Origin: Pseudomonas sp. PH1b
Lineage (GTDB): Bacteria; Pseudomonadota; Gammaproteobacteria; Pseudomonadales; Pseudomonadaceae
Reading direction: 5' to 3'
Length of the DNA stretch: 64,000 nucleotides
Assembly (NCBI RefSeq): GCF_000633395.1
Contig: NZ_AYMU01000008.1
Span: forward strand, 124,001-188,000
The number at the start of each line of letters is the position of its first letter. Within the stretch, counting starts at the first letter, position 1. Under the pieces are notes generated by a model. The model had not been told where the DNA came from. It saw nothing but the letters and a program-made list of their open reading frames with translations, and did not search any database. Shown here piece after piece: positions 32,192 to 40,498 of the stretch. Both the position numbers and the translations under genes were made by a program.

Positions 32192-32959
32192 ATGGCTCAT
32201 TCCTTGCGCTGCATCCTCACTTCCCTGACCTGGCTGATCTCACCCCTGGCCCTGTTGCTGCTCTGGACCCTGGTGGCCGACGCCGGGATTTTTCCGCGCA
32301 ATCTGCTGGTGCCCCCAGCCCAGGTGCTGCAAACCTTCGAAACCCTGCTGGCCAGCGGCGAGCTGCTGGAGCACTTGCACAACAGCCTGTCGCGCCTGGG
32401 CCTGGGCTTTGCCCTGGGGGCCCTCGGCGGCCTGGTGTTCGGGGTGTTGATGGCCCTGTCGAAAAGCGTCGAGGCCTACTGCGCGCCGCTGTTCCATACC
32501 CTGCGGCAGGTCCCCAGCATCGCCCTGATCCCGCTGTTCGTGCTGCTGTTGGGCATCGATGAAACCTTCAAGATCGTCATCGTCGCCAAGACCGCGTTCT
32601 TTCCGGTGGCCCTGGCCGCCAGCGAGGGGGTCAAGGCCATTCCCCGCAGTTACTTCGAGGTGGCCGACGTTTACCGTCTGCGCTGGCCGACCCTGGTGTG
32701 GAACATCGCCCTGCCCGCCGCCGCGCCACCGATCATCACCGGGCTGCGCATCGGCCTGACCCGCTGCTGGGTGGTGCTGGTGGCCACCGAGCTGCTGGCC
32801 GCCGACAGCGGCCTGGGGCAGATGATCGAGATGGCCCGGCAGATGCTGCGCATCGATGTGGTGATGGTGGGGATAGTGGTCACTGGGGTGATCGGCTTTG
32901 CCCTGGACTTTTCCTTGCGCCGCCTGGAGCGGCGTGTGCTGCGCTGGCAAACCCGCTAG
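32192..32959 (+). CDS. Ssu/Tau-type ABC transporter permease
   Basis: This 255-residue inner-membrane permease of the sulfonate/nitrate/taurine class has an N-terminal helix (LLLLWTLVADAGIFP), then the family stretch LLVPPAQVLQTFETLLASGELLEHLHNSLSRLGLGFALG. LFHTLRQVPSIALIPLFVLLLGIDETFKI follows, and then the coupling loop IPRSYFEVADVYRLRWPTLVWNIALPAAAP. The start at 32192 is about 26 nt from a predicted sigma-54 start site. It is followed 9 bp later by a second permease and then an ATPase, but no substrate-binding protein is in the operon. The pairing of two different SsuC-like permeases suggests a heterodimeric channel. Confidence 0.9.
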   Translation: MAHSLRCILTSLTWLISPLALLLLWTLVADAGIFPRNLLVPPAQVLQTFETLLASGELLEHLHNSLSRLGLGFALGALGGLVFGVLMALSKSVEAYCAPLFHTLRQVPSIALIPLFVLLLGIDETFKIVIVAKTAFFPVALAASEGVKAIPRSYFEVADVYRLRWPTLVWNIALPAAAPPIITGLRIGLTRCWVVLVATELLAADSGLGQMIEMARQMLRIDVVMVGIVVTGVIGFALDFSLRRLERRVLRWQTR

Positions 32960-32968
32960 GAGCTTCCC

Positions 32969-33730
32969 ATGACATTTTTACTGACCCGGCTTCGCGGTCT
33001 GTTGCTGCCCCTGCTGCTGATCGGCGGCTGGGAATACCTGTCGCGCCAGGACGCCGCCGGGGCCTATGCCTTTGTGCCGCTGTCCACCATCGCCAGTGCC
33101 CTGCTGGAGCTGCTGGGTAACGGCGAGCTGCTGGTCAACCTGCTGGCCAGCCTGGGGCGGGCCAGTGGCGGCCTGCTGCTGGGCGCCCTGGCCGGGGTGG
33201 TGCTGGGGGCGCTGATGGCCCAGTCGGCCCTGGCCAACCGTCTGATCGGCCCGTTGTTCCATGCCATCCGCCAGGTGCCGATGCTCGGCTGGATTCCGCT
33301 GATCGCCATGTGGTTCGGCAACGGCGAGTTCTCCAAGATGCTGATCGTCAGCCTGGCGGCTTTCTACCCCATGGTGCTCAACACCTATCAGGGTTTCAGC
33401 CAGCTGGAGACGCGCTACCGCGAGGTCGGCCAGGTGCTGGTGCTGGGGCCCTGGCAACGGTTGCGGCACATCCTGCTGCCGGCGGCGCTGCCGAGCATTG
33501 CCACCGGCCTGCTGCAGGCCCTGGCCTTTGCCTGGGTGACGGCGGTGGGCAGCGAGCTGTTCCTGTCCTCCGGTGCCGGCCTGGGCAACCTGATGATGAA
33601 TGCCGAGGCCGGCTCGCGCATGGAGGTGATCGTGCTCTGTGTGCTGTGCATCGGCCTGTGCGGCTACCTGATGACCCTGCTGCTGACCCTTCTGAGCCGC
33701 CGCCTGCTGCGCTGGCGGCCAACCCGTTAA
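32969..33730 (+). CDS. Ssu/Tau-type ABC transporter permease, second subunit
   Basis: This 253-residue permease is paralogous to the preceding gene. Landmarks are FVPLSTIASALLELLGNGELLVNLLASLGRASGGLLLGALAG, LFHAIRQVPMLGWIPLIAMWFGNGEFSKMLIV and the coupling loop ETRYREVGQVLVLGPWQRLRHILLPAALPSI. Five to six membrane helices are expected. It begins 9 bp after the first permease and ends 10 bp before the ATPase. Since the two permeases differ, they probably form a heterodimer. Aliphatic sulfonates or taurine-like compounds are the usual cargo of the family; the true ligand depends on a binding protein not encoded next to it. Confidence 0.9.
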   Translation: MTFLLTRLRGLLLPLLLIGGWEYLSRQDAAGAYAFVPLSTIASALLELLGNGELLVNLLASLGRASGGLLLGALAGVVLGALMAQSALANRLIGPLFHAIRQVPMLGWIPLIAMWFGNGEFSKMLIVSLAAFYPMVLNTYQGFSQLETRYREVGQVLVLGPWQRLRHILLPAALPSIATGLLQALAFAWVTAVGSELFLSSGAGLGNLMMNAEAGSRMEVIVLCVLCIGLCGYLMTLLLTLLSRRLLRWRPTR

Positions 33731-33740
33731 GGCCCCTCCC

Positions 33741-34535
33741 ATGAATGCAATCGCCCAACACGCCCCACTTCATCGCCAGCAGCAACAGTCCGGCGCCCTT
33801 GAAATCCGCGGCTTGAGCAAGCGCTACCAGATCCAGGGCCAGTCCCTGCCGGTGCTGCAAGGCATCGACCTTGACGTGCGCCCCGGCGAGTTCATCAGCA
33901 TTGTCGGCGCCAGCGGCTGCGGCAAATCCACCCTGTTGCGGCTGATCGTCGGCCTGGAAGGCGACTACCAGGGCCAGATGCTACTGGATGGCAAGCCGGT
34001 GACCGGCACCAGCCTGGAGCGCGGCATCGTGTTCCAGGACCATCGGCTGTTTCCCTGGATGACCCTGGCCCAGAACATTGCCCTGGCGCTGAAGAACCAC
34101 CCCCTGTCCGAAGCGGAAAAACAGCAGCGGGTGGCCGAGCATATTGCCCTGGTCAACCTGCAGGGCTTCGAGCAGGCCTATCCCCATCAGCTGTCCGGCG
34201 GCATGGCGCAACGGGGAGCGATTGCCCGGGCGCTGATCAACCAGCCCAAGGTGCTGTTGCTGGATGAGCCCCTGGGGGCGCTGGACGCCCTGACCCGAGT
34301 GCGTTTGCAGCATGAGCTGCAACGCATCTGGGTGCAGCAGCGCTGCACGGTGATCATGGTCACCCATGACATTGAAGAAGCGCTGTACCTGGGGGACCGG
34401 GTGATCGTGATGGACGCCCATCCGGGGCGGATCAAGCATGAGATTCGAGTCGACCTGCCCCATCCGCGGGACCGCAGCTCCCCGGTGTTGCAGGGCTACA
34501 AGGAGCAGCTGCTGGAGGAATTGGTCGGGCATTGA
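33741..34535 (+). CDS. Ssu/Tau-type ABC transporter ATPase
   Basis: This 264-residue ATPase subunit has Walker A GASGCGKST, Q-loop VFQDHRLFPWMTL, signature LSGGMAQRGAIARAL, Walker B VLLLDEPLGALD and H-loop VTHDIEEALYLGDRV. All catalytic residues are present, and the LFPW and GGMAQR variants are typical of SsuB/TauB/NrtD-like proteins. It is the last gene of the sigma-54-preceded operon with two permeases. A four-unit REP cluster follows and may insulate or stabilise the transcript. Sulfonate import is the family-based expectation, supported by the surrounding desulfurisation genes. Confidence 0.93.
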   Translation: MNAIAQHAPLHRQQQQSGALEIRGLSKRYQIQGQSLPVLQGIDLDVRPGEFISIVGASGCGKSTLLRLIVGLEGDYQGQMLLDGKPVTGTSLERGIVFQDHRLFPWMTLAQNIALALKNHPLSEAEKQQRVAEHIALVNLQGFEQAYPHQLSGGMAQRGAIARALINQPKVLLLDEPLGALDALTRVRLQHELQRIWVQQRCTVIMVTHDIEEALYLGDRVIVMDAHPGRIKHEIRVDLPHPRDRSSPVLQGYKEQLLEELVGH

Positions 34536-34567
34536 TTGTCGGGGTGCACCGCGAATACGTGGGGGCC

Positions 34568-34982
34568 GTAGGAGCTGGCTTGCCAGCGAAGGCGCCGGCA
34601 CCGGCGGTGCAAGGCTTGCGGGACTCTTCGCCGGCAAGCCGGCTCCTACACAGGTAACGTCGCGATTGCGCTGAGGCCGTAGGAGCTGGCTTGCCAGCGA
34701 AGGCGTCGGCCGGTGCGATGCAAGGCTTGCGGGACTCTTCGCCGGCAAGCCGGCTCCTACACAGGTACTGCGGCGATTGCGCTGGGGCCGTAGGAGCTGG
34801 CTTGCCAGCGAAGGCGTCGGCACCGGCGATGCAAGGCTTGCGGGCCTCTTCGCCGGCAAGCCGGCTCCTACACAGGTAGTGCCGCGATTGCGCTGGGGCC
34901 GTAGGAGCTGGCTTGCCAGCGAAGGCGTCGGCACCGGCGATGCAGGGCTTGCGGGCCTCTTCGCCGGCAAGCCGGCTCCTAC
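34568..34982. repeat. REP doublet cluster, four units
   Basis: Units lie at 34568-34649, 34679-34760, 34790-34871 and 34901-34982, a 111-bp period with spacer ACAGGTA..G..GCGATTGCGCTG. Arm order is as at 2.5-26.2 kb. The cluster lies between convergent genes and fills most of the 481-bp gap. It is the last REP cluster in the window. Confidence 0.92.
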
Positions 34983-35016
34983 GAGGGGAGCCGGGGTGGC
35001 GCCGGCAATATGGGCC

Positions 35017-35781
35017 TCAGGCGTGGGACCAGCGTCGGTGCAGGGCCCGGGCGCAGGCGTCGAGGGCGAATCCAAGGACGCCAATCAGCAGCACCATGGC
35101 CATCAGTTCCGAGTAGGCTAGGCGGTCTCGGGTATCAAGAATGAAGTAGCCCAGGCCGGCGCTGACACCAAGCATTTCGCAAGGCACCAGGACGATCCAC
35201 AGGATGCCGATGGACAGTCGCACCCCGGTCAGGACGTGCCCCACGACACCCGGCAGGATCACCTTGCGCAGGGTTTCCCAGCGGGTGGCGCTGAGGCTGC
35301 GGCTCAGTTGCAGCCAGCGTGGGTCGAGCTGGCGTACGCCAGCCGCGGTGTTGAGCAGGATCGGCCACAGCGCGGCAAACGCCAGGAGGAAGTAGATCGG
35401 CTGGTCCCCTACCCCCATGAGCATCACCACCACTGGCATCCAGGACAGCGGCGAGATCATCCGCAGAAACTGGAACGCCGGGGTGGTGGCCGCCTCCAGG
35501 TGCCGGTAGCTGCCCACCAGCAGGCCCAGGGGCACGCCGATCAGCAGGGCCAGGAGCAGCCCCACGAGGATGCGCTTGAGGCTTACCAGCACATGCTCAT
35601 ACAGCTCGCCGCGCCCCAGCAGTTCCAGCAGGCTGGCGAAGGTTGCCTCGGGGGAGAAACGCGCCGCCAGGCCATTGCCGTCACCCAGCAGGTGCACCCC
35701 CAGCCACCAGCCCAGCAGCAGGCTCAACAGCCCGGCAAGGCCCAGGACCCAGTGGCTCAGGGAGGAAGGTTGCTTGCCCAT
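35017..35781 (-). CDS. Ssu/Tau-type ABC transporter permease (second system)
   Basis: This 254-residue inner-membrane permease has HWVLGLAGLLSLLLGWWLGVHLL as first helix, then FASLLELLGRGELYEHVLVSLKRILVGLLLALLIGVPLGLLVG, FLRMISPLSWMPVVVMLMGVGDQPIYFLLAFAALWPILLNTAAGV and the coupling loop DPRWLQLSRSLSATRWETLRKVILPGVV. The ATG at 35781 shares one base with the stop of the upstream binding-protein gene (TGATG), implying translational coupling. It is the last gene of a five-gene operon starting at 39460. The set and order resemble, from memory, P. aeruginosa PA2327-PA2331. Organosulfur or nitrogenous anions are typical cargo for the family. Confidence 0.88.
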   Translation of the reverse strand: MGKQPSSLSHWVLGLAGLLSLLLGWWLGVHLLGDGNGLAARFSPEATFASLLELLGRGELYEHVLVSLKRILVGLLLALLIGVPLGLLVGSYRHLEAATTPAFQFLRMISPLSWMPVVVMLMGVGDQPIYFLLAFAALWPILLNTAAGVRQLDPRWLQLSRSLSATRWETLRKVILPGVVGHVLTGVRLSIGILWIVLVPCEMLGVSAGLGYFILDTRDRLAYSELMAMVLLIGVLGFALDACARALHRRWSHA

Positions 35782-36980
35782 CAAAGACCGAACTCCTCGC
35801 TGCGTTCGAAGCTGTCCGCCAGGCCGAAGGCCTTGAGCCCGCCCACCGCGGCGATGGCGTTGCGCACGAAGCGCTCGTCCACCAGGTCCTTGGCGGTGTG
35901 GGCCGGATCGAGGCCGGCGAGAAAGCCCTTGTCGCCCTCGATCAGGGTGTCCTTGAGGCGCTTGACCAACTCTTCGGTGTAGCTGGGAAACGGATAGGGC
36001 TGGAAGTCGATGCGCTGCTCATCCCAGTGGCTGTGCTGGATCGCGCCGCTGGCCAGGTAGGCCTCGCGGTCGGCCGCCGCCGGCGCCAGCACCCGGTTGA
36101 GCACCTGGGGCGCATGAGGCGTGTAGCGGTTGGCGCCGTCCTTGGACAGCAGTTGTGCGGCCTCGGCGCGGTGGTCGCGGGTCCACAACTGAGCCTTGAC
36201 GATGGCGTTGACCACCTTCTGCGACCATTCGGGACGGTTGTTCAGGTCATGTTCGTGCATGAACACCACGCAGCAGGCGTGGTTGCGCCAGACATCTCCG
36301 GTAAAGCGCTGCACCCGGCCGACCTTGAGTTCCTCGGCCAGGGCATTGAAGGGTTCGGCGACGATGTAGCCGGCAATCCGCTTGCTGGCCAGGGCCGGTG
36401 GCATGTCCGACGGCGGCAGCACCAGCAGGTTGACCTCGTTGGCCCCCAGGGTGCTGCCGGCGGCCTTGCTCACCGGCACCAGGCCGTGGTCGCGAAACAG
36501 TTGCTGCACCACCACGTTGTGGATCGAGTACCAGAACGGAATCGCCACCGACTGCCCGGCCAGTTGCTTGACCTCAGTGATCCCCGGGGCCACGGTCAGA
36601 CCCGAGCCGCCGACGTGGTTCCAGGCCACCACCTTGGCCGGCACCCGGCTGCCATAGCGGGCCCAGACGGTCATCGGCGACAGCAGGTGAATCACGTTGA
36701 CCTGCCCGGAGATGAACGCCTCGATCACCTGGGCCCAACTGCGCAGCAGCACCGGGCGCTCGGCCTTGATGCCCTCGGCCTCGAACAGGCCATTGTTGTG
36801 GGCCACCAGCAGTGGCGTGGCATCGGTGATCGGCAGGTAGCCGATGCGCACCGGCGCATCCGGCTCCTGGGCCGCACGGGCTTGCAGGCTGCTGAGCAGC
36901 GGCAAGGCGCCGCCGGCGGTCAGCAGCGCGCTGAGTTTGAGGAAGTCACGACGGGTGTGGGTGAAGTCGTCCAGGCACAT
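35781..36980 (-). CDS. Tat-exported ABC substrate-binding protein (NrtA/SsuA-like, NMT1 family)
   Basis: This 399-residue periplasmic binding protein begins with a twin-arginine signal (THTRRDFLKLSALL, cleavage near LQARAAQ). The NMT1-type core follows: VRIGYLPITDATPLLVAHNNGLFEAEGI, SWAQVIEAFISGQVNVIHLLSP, FWYSIHNVVVQQLFRDHGL, and IAGYIVAEPFNALAEELKVGRV. The start at 36980 has GGAG seven bases upstream and overlaps the end of the ATPase gene by 35 bp. It contains several cysteines (HACCVVF), so unlike the receptors it is not sulfur-depleted. It should supply ligand to the adjacent permease and ATPase and could in principle also serve the Ssu-like transporter at 32192 that lacks a binding protein; the latter is speculation. 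Confidence 0.9.
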   Translation of the reverse strand: MCLDDFTHTRRDFLKLSALLTAGGALPLLSSLQARAAQEPDAPVRIGYLPITDATPLLVAHNNGLFEAEGIKAERPVLLRSWAQVIEAFISGQVNVIHLLSPMTVWARYGSRVPAKVVAWNHVGGSGLTVAPGITEVKQLAGQSVAIPFWYSIHNVVVQQLFRDHGLVPVSKAAGSTLGANEVNLLVLPPSDMPPALASKRIAGYIVAEPFNALAEELKVGRVQRFTGDVWRNHACCVVFMHEHDLNNRPEWSQKVVNAIVKAQLWTRDHRAEAAQLLSKDGANRYTPHAPQVLNRVLAPAAADREAYLASGAIQHSHWDEQRIDFQPYPFPSYTEELVKRLKDTLIEGDKGFLAGLDPAHTAKDLVDERFVRNAIAAVGGLKAFGLADSFERSEEFGL

Positions 36981-37785
36981 GGTCAATCTCCGACGATGCA
37001 GGCAAAGGGGAATGAAGGGGGTTGCGGCTCGCCCGCCGAAGGGTTTTGAGAATCTCGATACGCAGGGCGCCCAGTTCCTCGATCCGTTCGGCACGCGGCG
37101 CCGGCAGGTCGATGCGCCACTGGCCGAGGGTACGCGCCGGGCTGTCACCCAGTAGCAGGACCCGATCGGACAGCAGCAGGGCTTCGTCAATGTCGTGGGT
37201 GATCAGCAAGGCGGCGGTCTGGTGCTCGCCAATCACCTTGAGCAGCAGTTGCTGCATGTCGGCCCGGGTCACCTCGTCCAGGGCGCCGAACGGTTCGTCG
37301 AGCAGCAGCACCTGAGGCTGGCGGGCCAGGCAACGGGCCAGGGCGGTGCGTTGCGCCATGCCACCGGAGAGCTGCGCCGGGTAGCGCTGGCGCGCCGGCG
37401 CCAGGCCCACCGCGGCGATCGCGTGATCAATCCGTTGCTGGCGCTCCGGTGCACTGAGCCGAGGCTGGCGGGCGAAGTCCAGGCCGAACGCCACATTGTG
37501 CTCAAGGTTCAGCCAGGGCAGCAGGCTCGGGTCCTGGAACGCCACGGCGACCCGCGGATGGGGCGCGGTGATCGGCTCCCCCAACAGGCTCACCGTCCCC
37601 TGGTGGGCCTGCTGCAGGCCGGCCAGGACCCGCAGCAGGCTGGACTTGCCGACCCCGCTGGGGCCGAGGATCGATACCACTTCGCCGGCTTGCAGTTGCA
37701 GGTCGAAGCCCTCCAGCACCCTGTGCCAGCCGCCCTGCGCGGCATACCCCAGGCTGATCCCCTGGGCGTTGAGCAGCGCACTCAT
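36946..37785 (-). CDS. Ssu/Tau-type ABC transporter ATPase (second system)
   Basis: This 279-residue ATPase has Walker A GPSGVGKSS, Q-loop AFQDPSLLPWLNL, signature LSGGMAQRTALARCL, Walker B VLLLDEPFGALDE and H-loop LLITHDIDEALLLSDRV. The C-terminal tail (residues about 255-279) has no domain character and overlaps the start of the binding-protein gene by 35 bp. Its ATG overlaps the stop of the upstream acyl-CoA-dehydrogenase-like gene by 4 bp (ATGA). Together with 35017-35781 and 35781-36980 it makes a complete importer. The family imports sulfonates, nitrate or taurine. Confidence 0.92.
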   Translation of the reverse strand: MSALLNAQGISLGYAAQGGWHRVLEGFDLQLQAGEVVSILGPSGVGKSSLLRVLAGLQQAHQGTVSLLGEPITAPHPRVAVAFQDPSLLPWLNLEHNVAFGLDFARQPRLSAPERQQRIDHAIAAVGLAPARQRYPAQLSGGMAQRTALARCLARQPQVLLLDEPFGALDEVTRADMQQLLLKVIGEHQTAALLITHDIDEALLLSDRVLLLGDSPARTLGQWRIDLPAPRAERIEELGALRIEILKTLRRASRNPLHSPLPASSEIDHVPGRLHPHPS

Positions 37786-38852
37786 GCGGCTGCGTTCCGT
37801 GCCTGGCGCTGCAGTTCGGCACGCAGTTGCACCAGGCTCGGGGTGACGATCGGCACGAACGCCGATTCACGCCAGCGCCGGGCGAAACCACTGCCGTATT
37901 CGTCCAGGTACGCCTTGCCGCCGCTGGCCTGCAGCTCCAGTTGCAGCGCATTGGCGGTGGCCTCGGCCAGGGCGATGCGCACCCGGAACAGCGCCGCCGG
38001 CTGAGCCAGGAAACGGCCGTCGAGCAGGCCGCTCTTGAGTTCGCTGATGGTCTGCTCCAACTGCTCGCGCTGCTCCTGCAAGGCCGGCAGCAGAAATGAA
38101 CGGGCGCCTTCGATGTGACGCCCCGCCTCAACCAGGGCGCGACGCGCCAGGCCGATGGCCAGCGAGCATTGCAGGCCGAGAAAGGCCGGGCGCACCGCCG
38201 GCAGGAACACCCGGGCGTCCTCGTGCAGCAACCACTCCCGCGGCACTTGCACCTGATCCAGGTCCAGGGCCGCGGTGTTGCTCGACTGCAACCCCATCAG
38301 TTGCAGGTCGTCGGAGCGCTGCAACCCGGCCAGGGCATCGGGAATCGCCAGGATAAAGGGCGCGCCGCCCTCCTCGTGCTCGATGGCCGCGGCCACCACG
38401 AAGCCGCTCTTGCGCAGGTTGGTGACCCAGTGCAGGCGCCCGCTCAGGCTCCAGCCGTGGTCCTGGTCCTGCGCCCGAACCTGCAAGGCCTCGACCCCCG
38501 ACAGGTACTTCATGGCGTTGGACAGCCCGGTGGCCCCTGCCAGCTCGCCGTTGAGCAGCGACGGCAACAGGCGCTCGCGCAGCGCCGCATTAGGGCTGTG
38601 CAGCAGGTATTCGACAAAGGCGCGCTGGCCCCAGAAGACAAAGGCCGCGGCCAGGGAGTGGCTGGCGACGGCGGCCATCACTTCCAGGGCATCGGTCAGT
38701 TCACCGCCGCTGCCGCCCTGGGCCTGGCTGATGCCGACCCGCAGCACACCGGCGTCGGCCAGGCGCGCCAACACTTCCTGGGGGTCGCAGTGGCCCTGGT
38801 CGAGGGCCTGGGCCTGGGCATCCAGCCATTCACTCAATTGCGCATCGAGCAT
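37782..38852 (-). CDS. Acyl-CoA dehydrogenase-fold protein, SfnB/DszC-like, short form
   Basis: This 356-residue flavoprotein candidate is related to the acyl-CoA dehydrogenase/flavin monooxygenase superfamily and shorter than the 415-residue copy at 16610. Visible are LADAGVLRVGISQAQGGSGGEL, ALEVMAAVASHSLAAAFVFWGQRAFVEYLL, ATGLSNAMKYLSG, WSLSGRLHWVTNLRKSGFVVAAA and LQLMGLQSSNTAALDLDQVQVP. The C-terminal helical bundle with GSGFARRWRESAFVPIVTPS follows. AAGGAG lies ten bases upstream of the ATG at 38852. No clear acyl-CoA-type catalytic glutamate was seen, which agrees with a monooxygenase role. Located between a CMD-family gene and the importer genes, it may oxidise the imported compound. 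Substrate unknown. Confidence 0.8.
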   Translation of the reverse strand: MLDAQLSEWLDAQAQALDQGHCDPQEVLARLADAGVLRVGISQAQGGSGGELTDALEVMAAVASHSLAAAFVFWGQRAFVEYLLHSPNAALRERLLPSLLNGELAGATGLSNAMKYLSGVEALQVRAQDQDHGWSLSGRLHWVTNLRKSGFVVAAAIEHEEGGAPFILAIPDALAGLQRSDDLQLMGLQSSNTAALDLDQVQVPREWLLHEDARVFLPAVRPAFLGLQCSLAIGLARRALVEAGRHIEGARSFLLPALQEQREQLEQTISELKSGLLDGRFLAQPAALFRVRIALAEATANALQLELQASGGKAYLDEYGSGFARRWRESAFVPIVTPSLVQLRAELQRQARNAAA

Positions 38853-38899
38853 GGGTTTTCTCCTTGAAGGGGACGCCGGTCAATCACCGGCGTGCTGAT

Positions 38900-39460
38900 T
38901 CATTGACCTTGCACGGACCAGCGATACTTGGCCAGTTCGGGGTTCAGTTCGGTGCCGGCGAACACGTTGGCAAAGTTGCACAGGGTCGCCAGGCTGATGC
39001 CCAGGATCACTTCCAGGGCATTGCCTTCGCTGTATCCTGCGGCCTTGAACTCGGCATAGCCTGCGTCGCTGACCTTGCCCCGGGTGGCGATCACTTCACG
39101 GGCGAAGGCGGCCAGGGCTTCCAGCCGGGCTTCGGGCAAGGTGCTCTGCTCACGCAGGGCACTGACCACCGGGTCGGAGAGTTTGGCCTTGTTCAGGGCC
39201 ACCGAGGTATGACCTGCGACACAGAAATCGCAGCCATGGGTGGTGGCGGCAATCAACTGCACCACTTCACGTTCGGCCAGGCTCAGCTCGGCCTTGCCGT
39301 TGAGCGCCGAGACCGTGACATAGGTTTCCAGGGCCGCCGGCGCATTGGCCAGGATGCCCAGCAGATTGGGGATGAATCCGGAATTCTTCAGCGCGTTCTC
39401 AAGAAAGGGCCGAGCGGCTTCGGGGGCGCTGTTCAAGGTGTGTAGAGTGACGCGGGACAT
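38900..39460 (-). CDS. Carboxymuconolactone decarboxylase/AhpD-family protein
   Basis: This 186-residue all-helical protein carries the AhpD redox motif Cys-x2-Cys-x3-His in HGCDFCVAGHT. Preceding helices (LGILANAPAALETYVTVSALNGKAELSLAEREVVQLIAA) match the CMD/peroxidase-related family. The two cysteines suggest thiol-disulfide or peroxide-reducing activity rather than lactone decarboxylation. It is the first gene of the five-gene minus-strand operon, with CAGGAG upstream of the ATG at 39460, and is divergent from the AraC-type regulator. It could protect against oxidants formed by flavin oxygenases, which is inference. Confidence 0.88.
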   Translation of the reverse strand: MSRVTLHTLNSAPEAARPFLENALKNSGFIPNLLGILANAPAALETYVTVSALNGKAELSLAEREVVQLIAATTHGCDFCVAGHTSVALNKAKLSDPVVSALREQSTLPEARLEALAAFAREVIATRGKVSDAGYAEFKAAGYSEGNALEVILGISLATLCNFANVFAGTELNPELAKYRWSVQGQ

Positions 39461-39563
39461 GGAGTGGACTCCTGCTGTGGGGTGTGCGCCAAGTCTGTTG
39501 GTTATAAGAAATTCGATCCATATTCTAAAGTAGCTATTACTTGCTCCTGAGTGTTTCCCTTAG
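39461..39563. promoter_or_regulatory. Divergent promoter region between the CMD operon and the AraC-family regulator
   Basis: This 103-bp intergenic stretch includes an AT-rich core (39500-39540) against a GC-rich background, with an imperfect AAGAA/TTCTA pair. No convincing sigma-54 or sigma-70 match was found. It is the only place where the operon promoter and an AraC operator can lie. Confidence 0.5.
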
Positions 39564-40475
39564 ATGATTTCATCAAGCCCACTGGTTGATTGGTTATTAG
39601 AAGGCCTGGAACTCGACGCCAGCCTGTTTCACGTCGGACGCTACTGCGGTGGCTGGCACGCCAGCACCCAGGGCCTGGCCCGGGCCAGCTTCCACCTGAT
39701 CGTGCAGGGCCATTGCTGGCTGCACATCGACGGCCAGCCTGAAGCCTTGCGCCTCGATAGCGGGGATGCGGTGTTCCTGCTGCAGGATCTGCCCTACCGA
39801 TTGTCCGGCGCCGAACAGCCGGACCTGGCGCGCCGGCTGCCACGCCAGGCCATGACCGCCCTTGATCCCCAGGCCCAGGACGGCGTCGGGCTGGTTTGCG
39901 GCTTCTTTCACTTCAAGTCCGGGCTATCGTCGCTGATCATCGATGGCCTGCCGGGCTGGCTGATCCTGCGGGCCGGCGATCCGTCCCTGAGTGCCGCCCG
40001 GGCACTGTTCCAGCTGATTCTCGAGGAATGCCAGCGCACTCCCGCGCCGTCTTCGGCCCTGCTGGAGCGCCTCAGCCACTTGCTGTTCCTGTACGTGCTG
40101 CGCCAGCAGGTCAGCACCAACCAAGACCTCGGCGGGCTGGTGGCCCTGGCCCGTCACCCGGGGTTCGCGCCCCTGCTGGAACAATTGATCCAGCACCCCG
40201 GCCAGCCCTGGCCGCTGGAAAGCATGGCAGCCTGCACCGGGCTCTCGCGTTCGGCATTCTTCAAGCGGTTCAACGAATTGGCCGGGCAATCCCCCGGCCA
40301 GGTGCTGCTGGCCCTGCGCATGCGCCATGCCTGCCAGTTGCTCAAGGCCAACCAGACGGTGGAGCAAGCAGCCGCCGCCGTGGGGTATCAGTCCATCGCG
40401 GCGTTCACCCGAGCCTTCACCAAGGCCGTGGGACTGCAACCGGGGGCCTACCGCAAGCAGCATGAAGGGCGCTGA
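39564..40475 (+). CDS. AraC-family transcriptional regulator with cupin sensor domain
   Basis: This 303-residue regulator has an N-terminal cupin-like ligand domain (residues about 15-130; FHLIVQGHCWLHIDG, LDSGDAVFLLQDLPYRLSG, GLVCGFFHF). The C-terminal AraC DNA-binding domain (about 200-300) has two helix-turn-helix units: LESMAACTGLSRSAFFKRFNELAG and VEQAAAAVGYQSIAAFTRAFTKAVGLQPGAYRK. It is transcribed divergently from the CMD/acyl-CoA-dehydrogenase/ABC operon, the usual arrangement for a direct activator or repressor of that operon. The inducer is unknown. From memory an AraC gene sits in the same place next to the PA2327-PA2331 operon of P. aeruginosa. Confidence 0.92.
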   Translation: MISSSPLVDWLLEGLELDASLFHVGRYCGGWHASTQGLARASFHLIVQGHCWLHIDGQPEALRLDSGDAVFLLQDLPYRLSGAEQPDLARRLPRQAMTALDPQAQDGVGLVCGFFHFKSGLSSLIIDGLPGWLILRAGDPSLSAARALFQLILEECQRTPAPSSALLERLSHLLFLYVLRQQVSTNQDLGGLVALARHPGFAPLLEQLIQHPGQPWPLESMAACTGLSRSAFFKRFNELAGQSPGQVLLALRMRHACQLLKANQTVEQAAAAVGYQSIAAFTRAFTKAVGLQPGAYRKQHEGR

Positions 40476-40498
40476 GCCCTGGGTCAGTGAGGACGGTC

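Noticed and set aside
34568..34982. CRISPR-like regular spacing in the REP clusters
   Set aside because: Units are palindromic doublets of 82 bp with duplicated, not unique, spacers; there are no cas genes.
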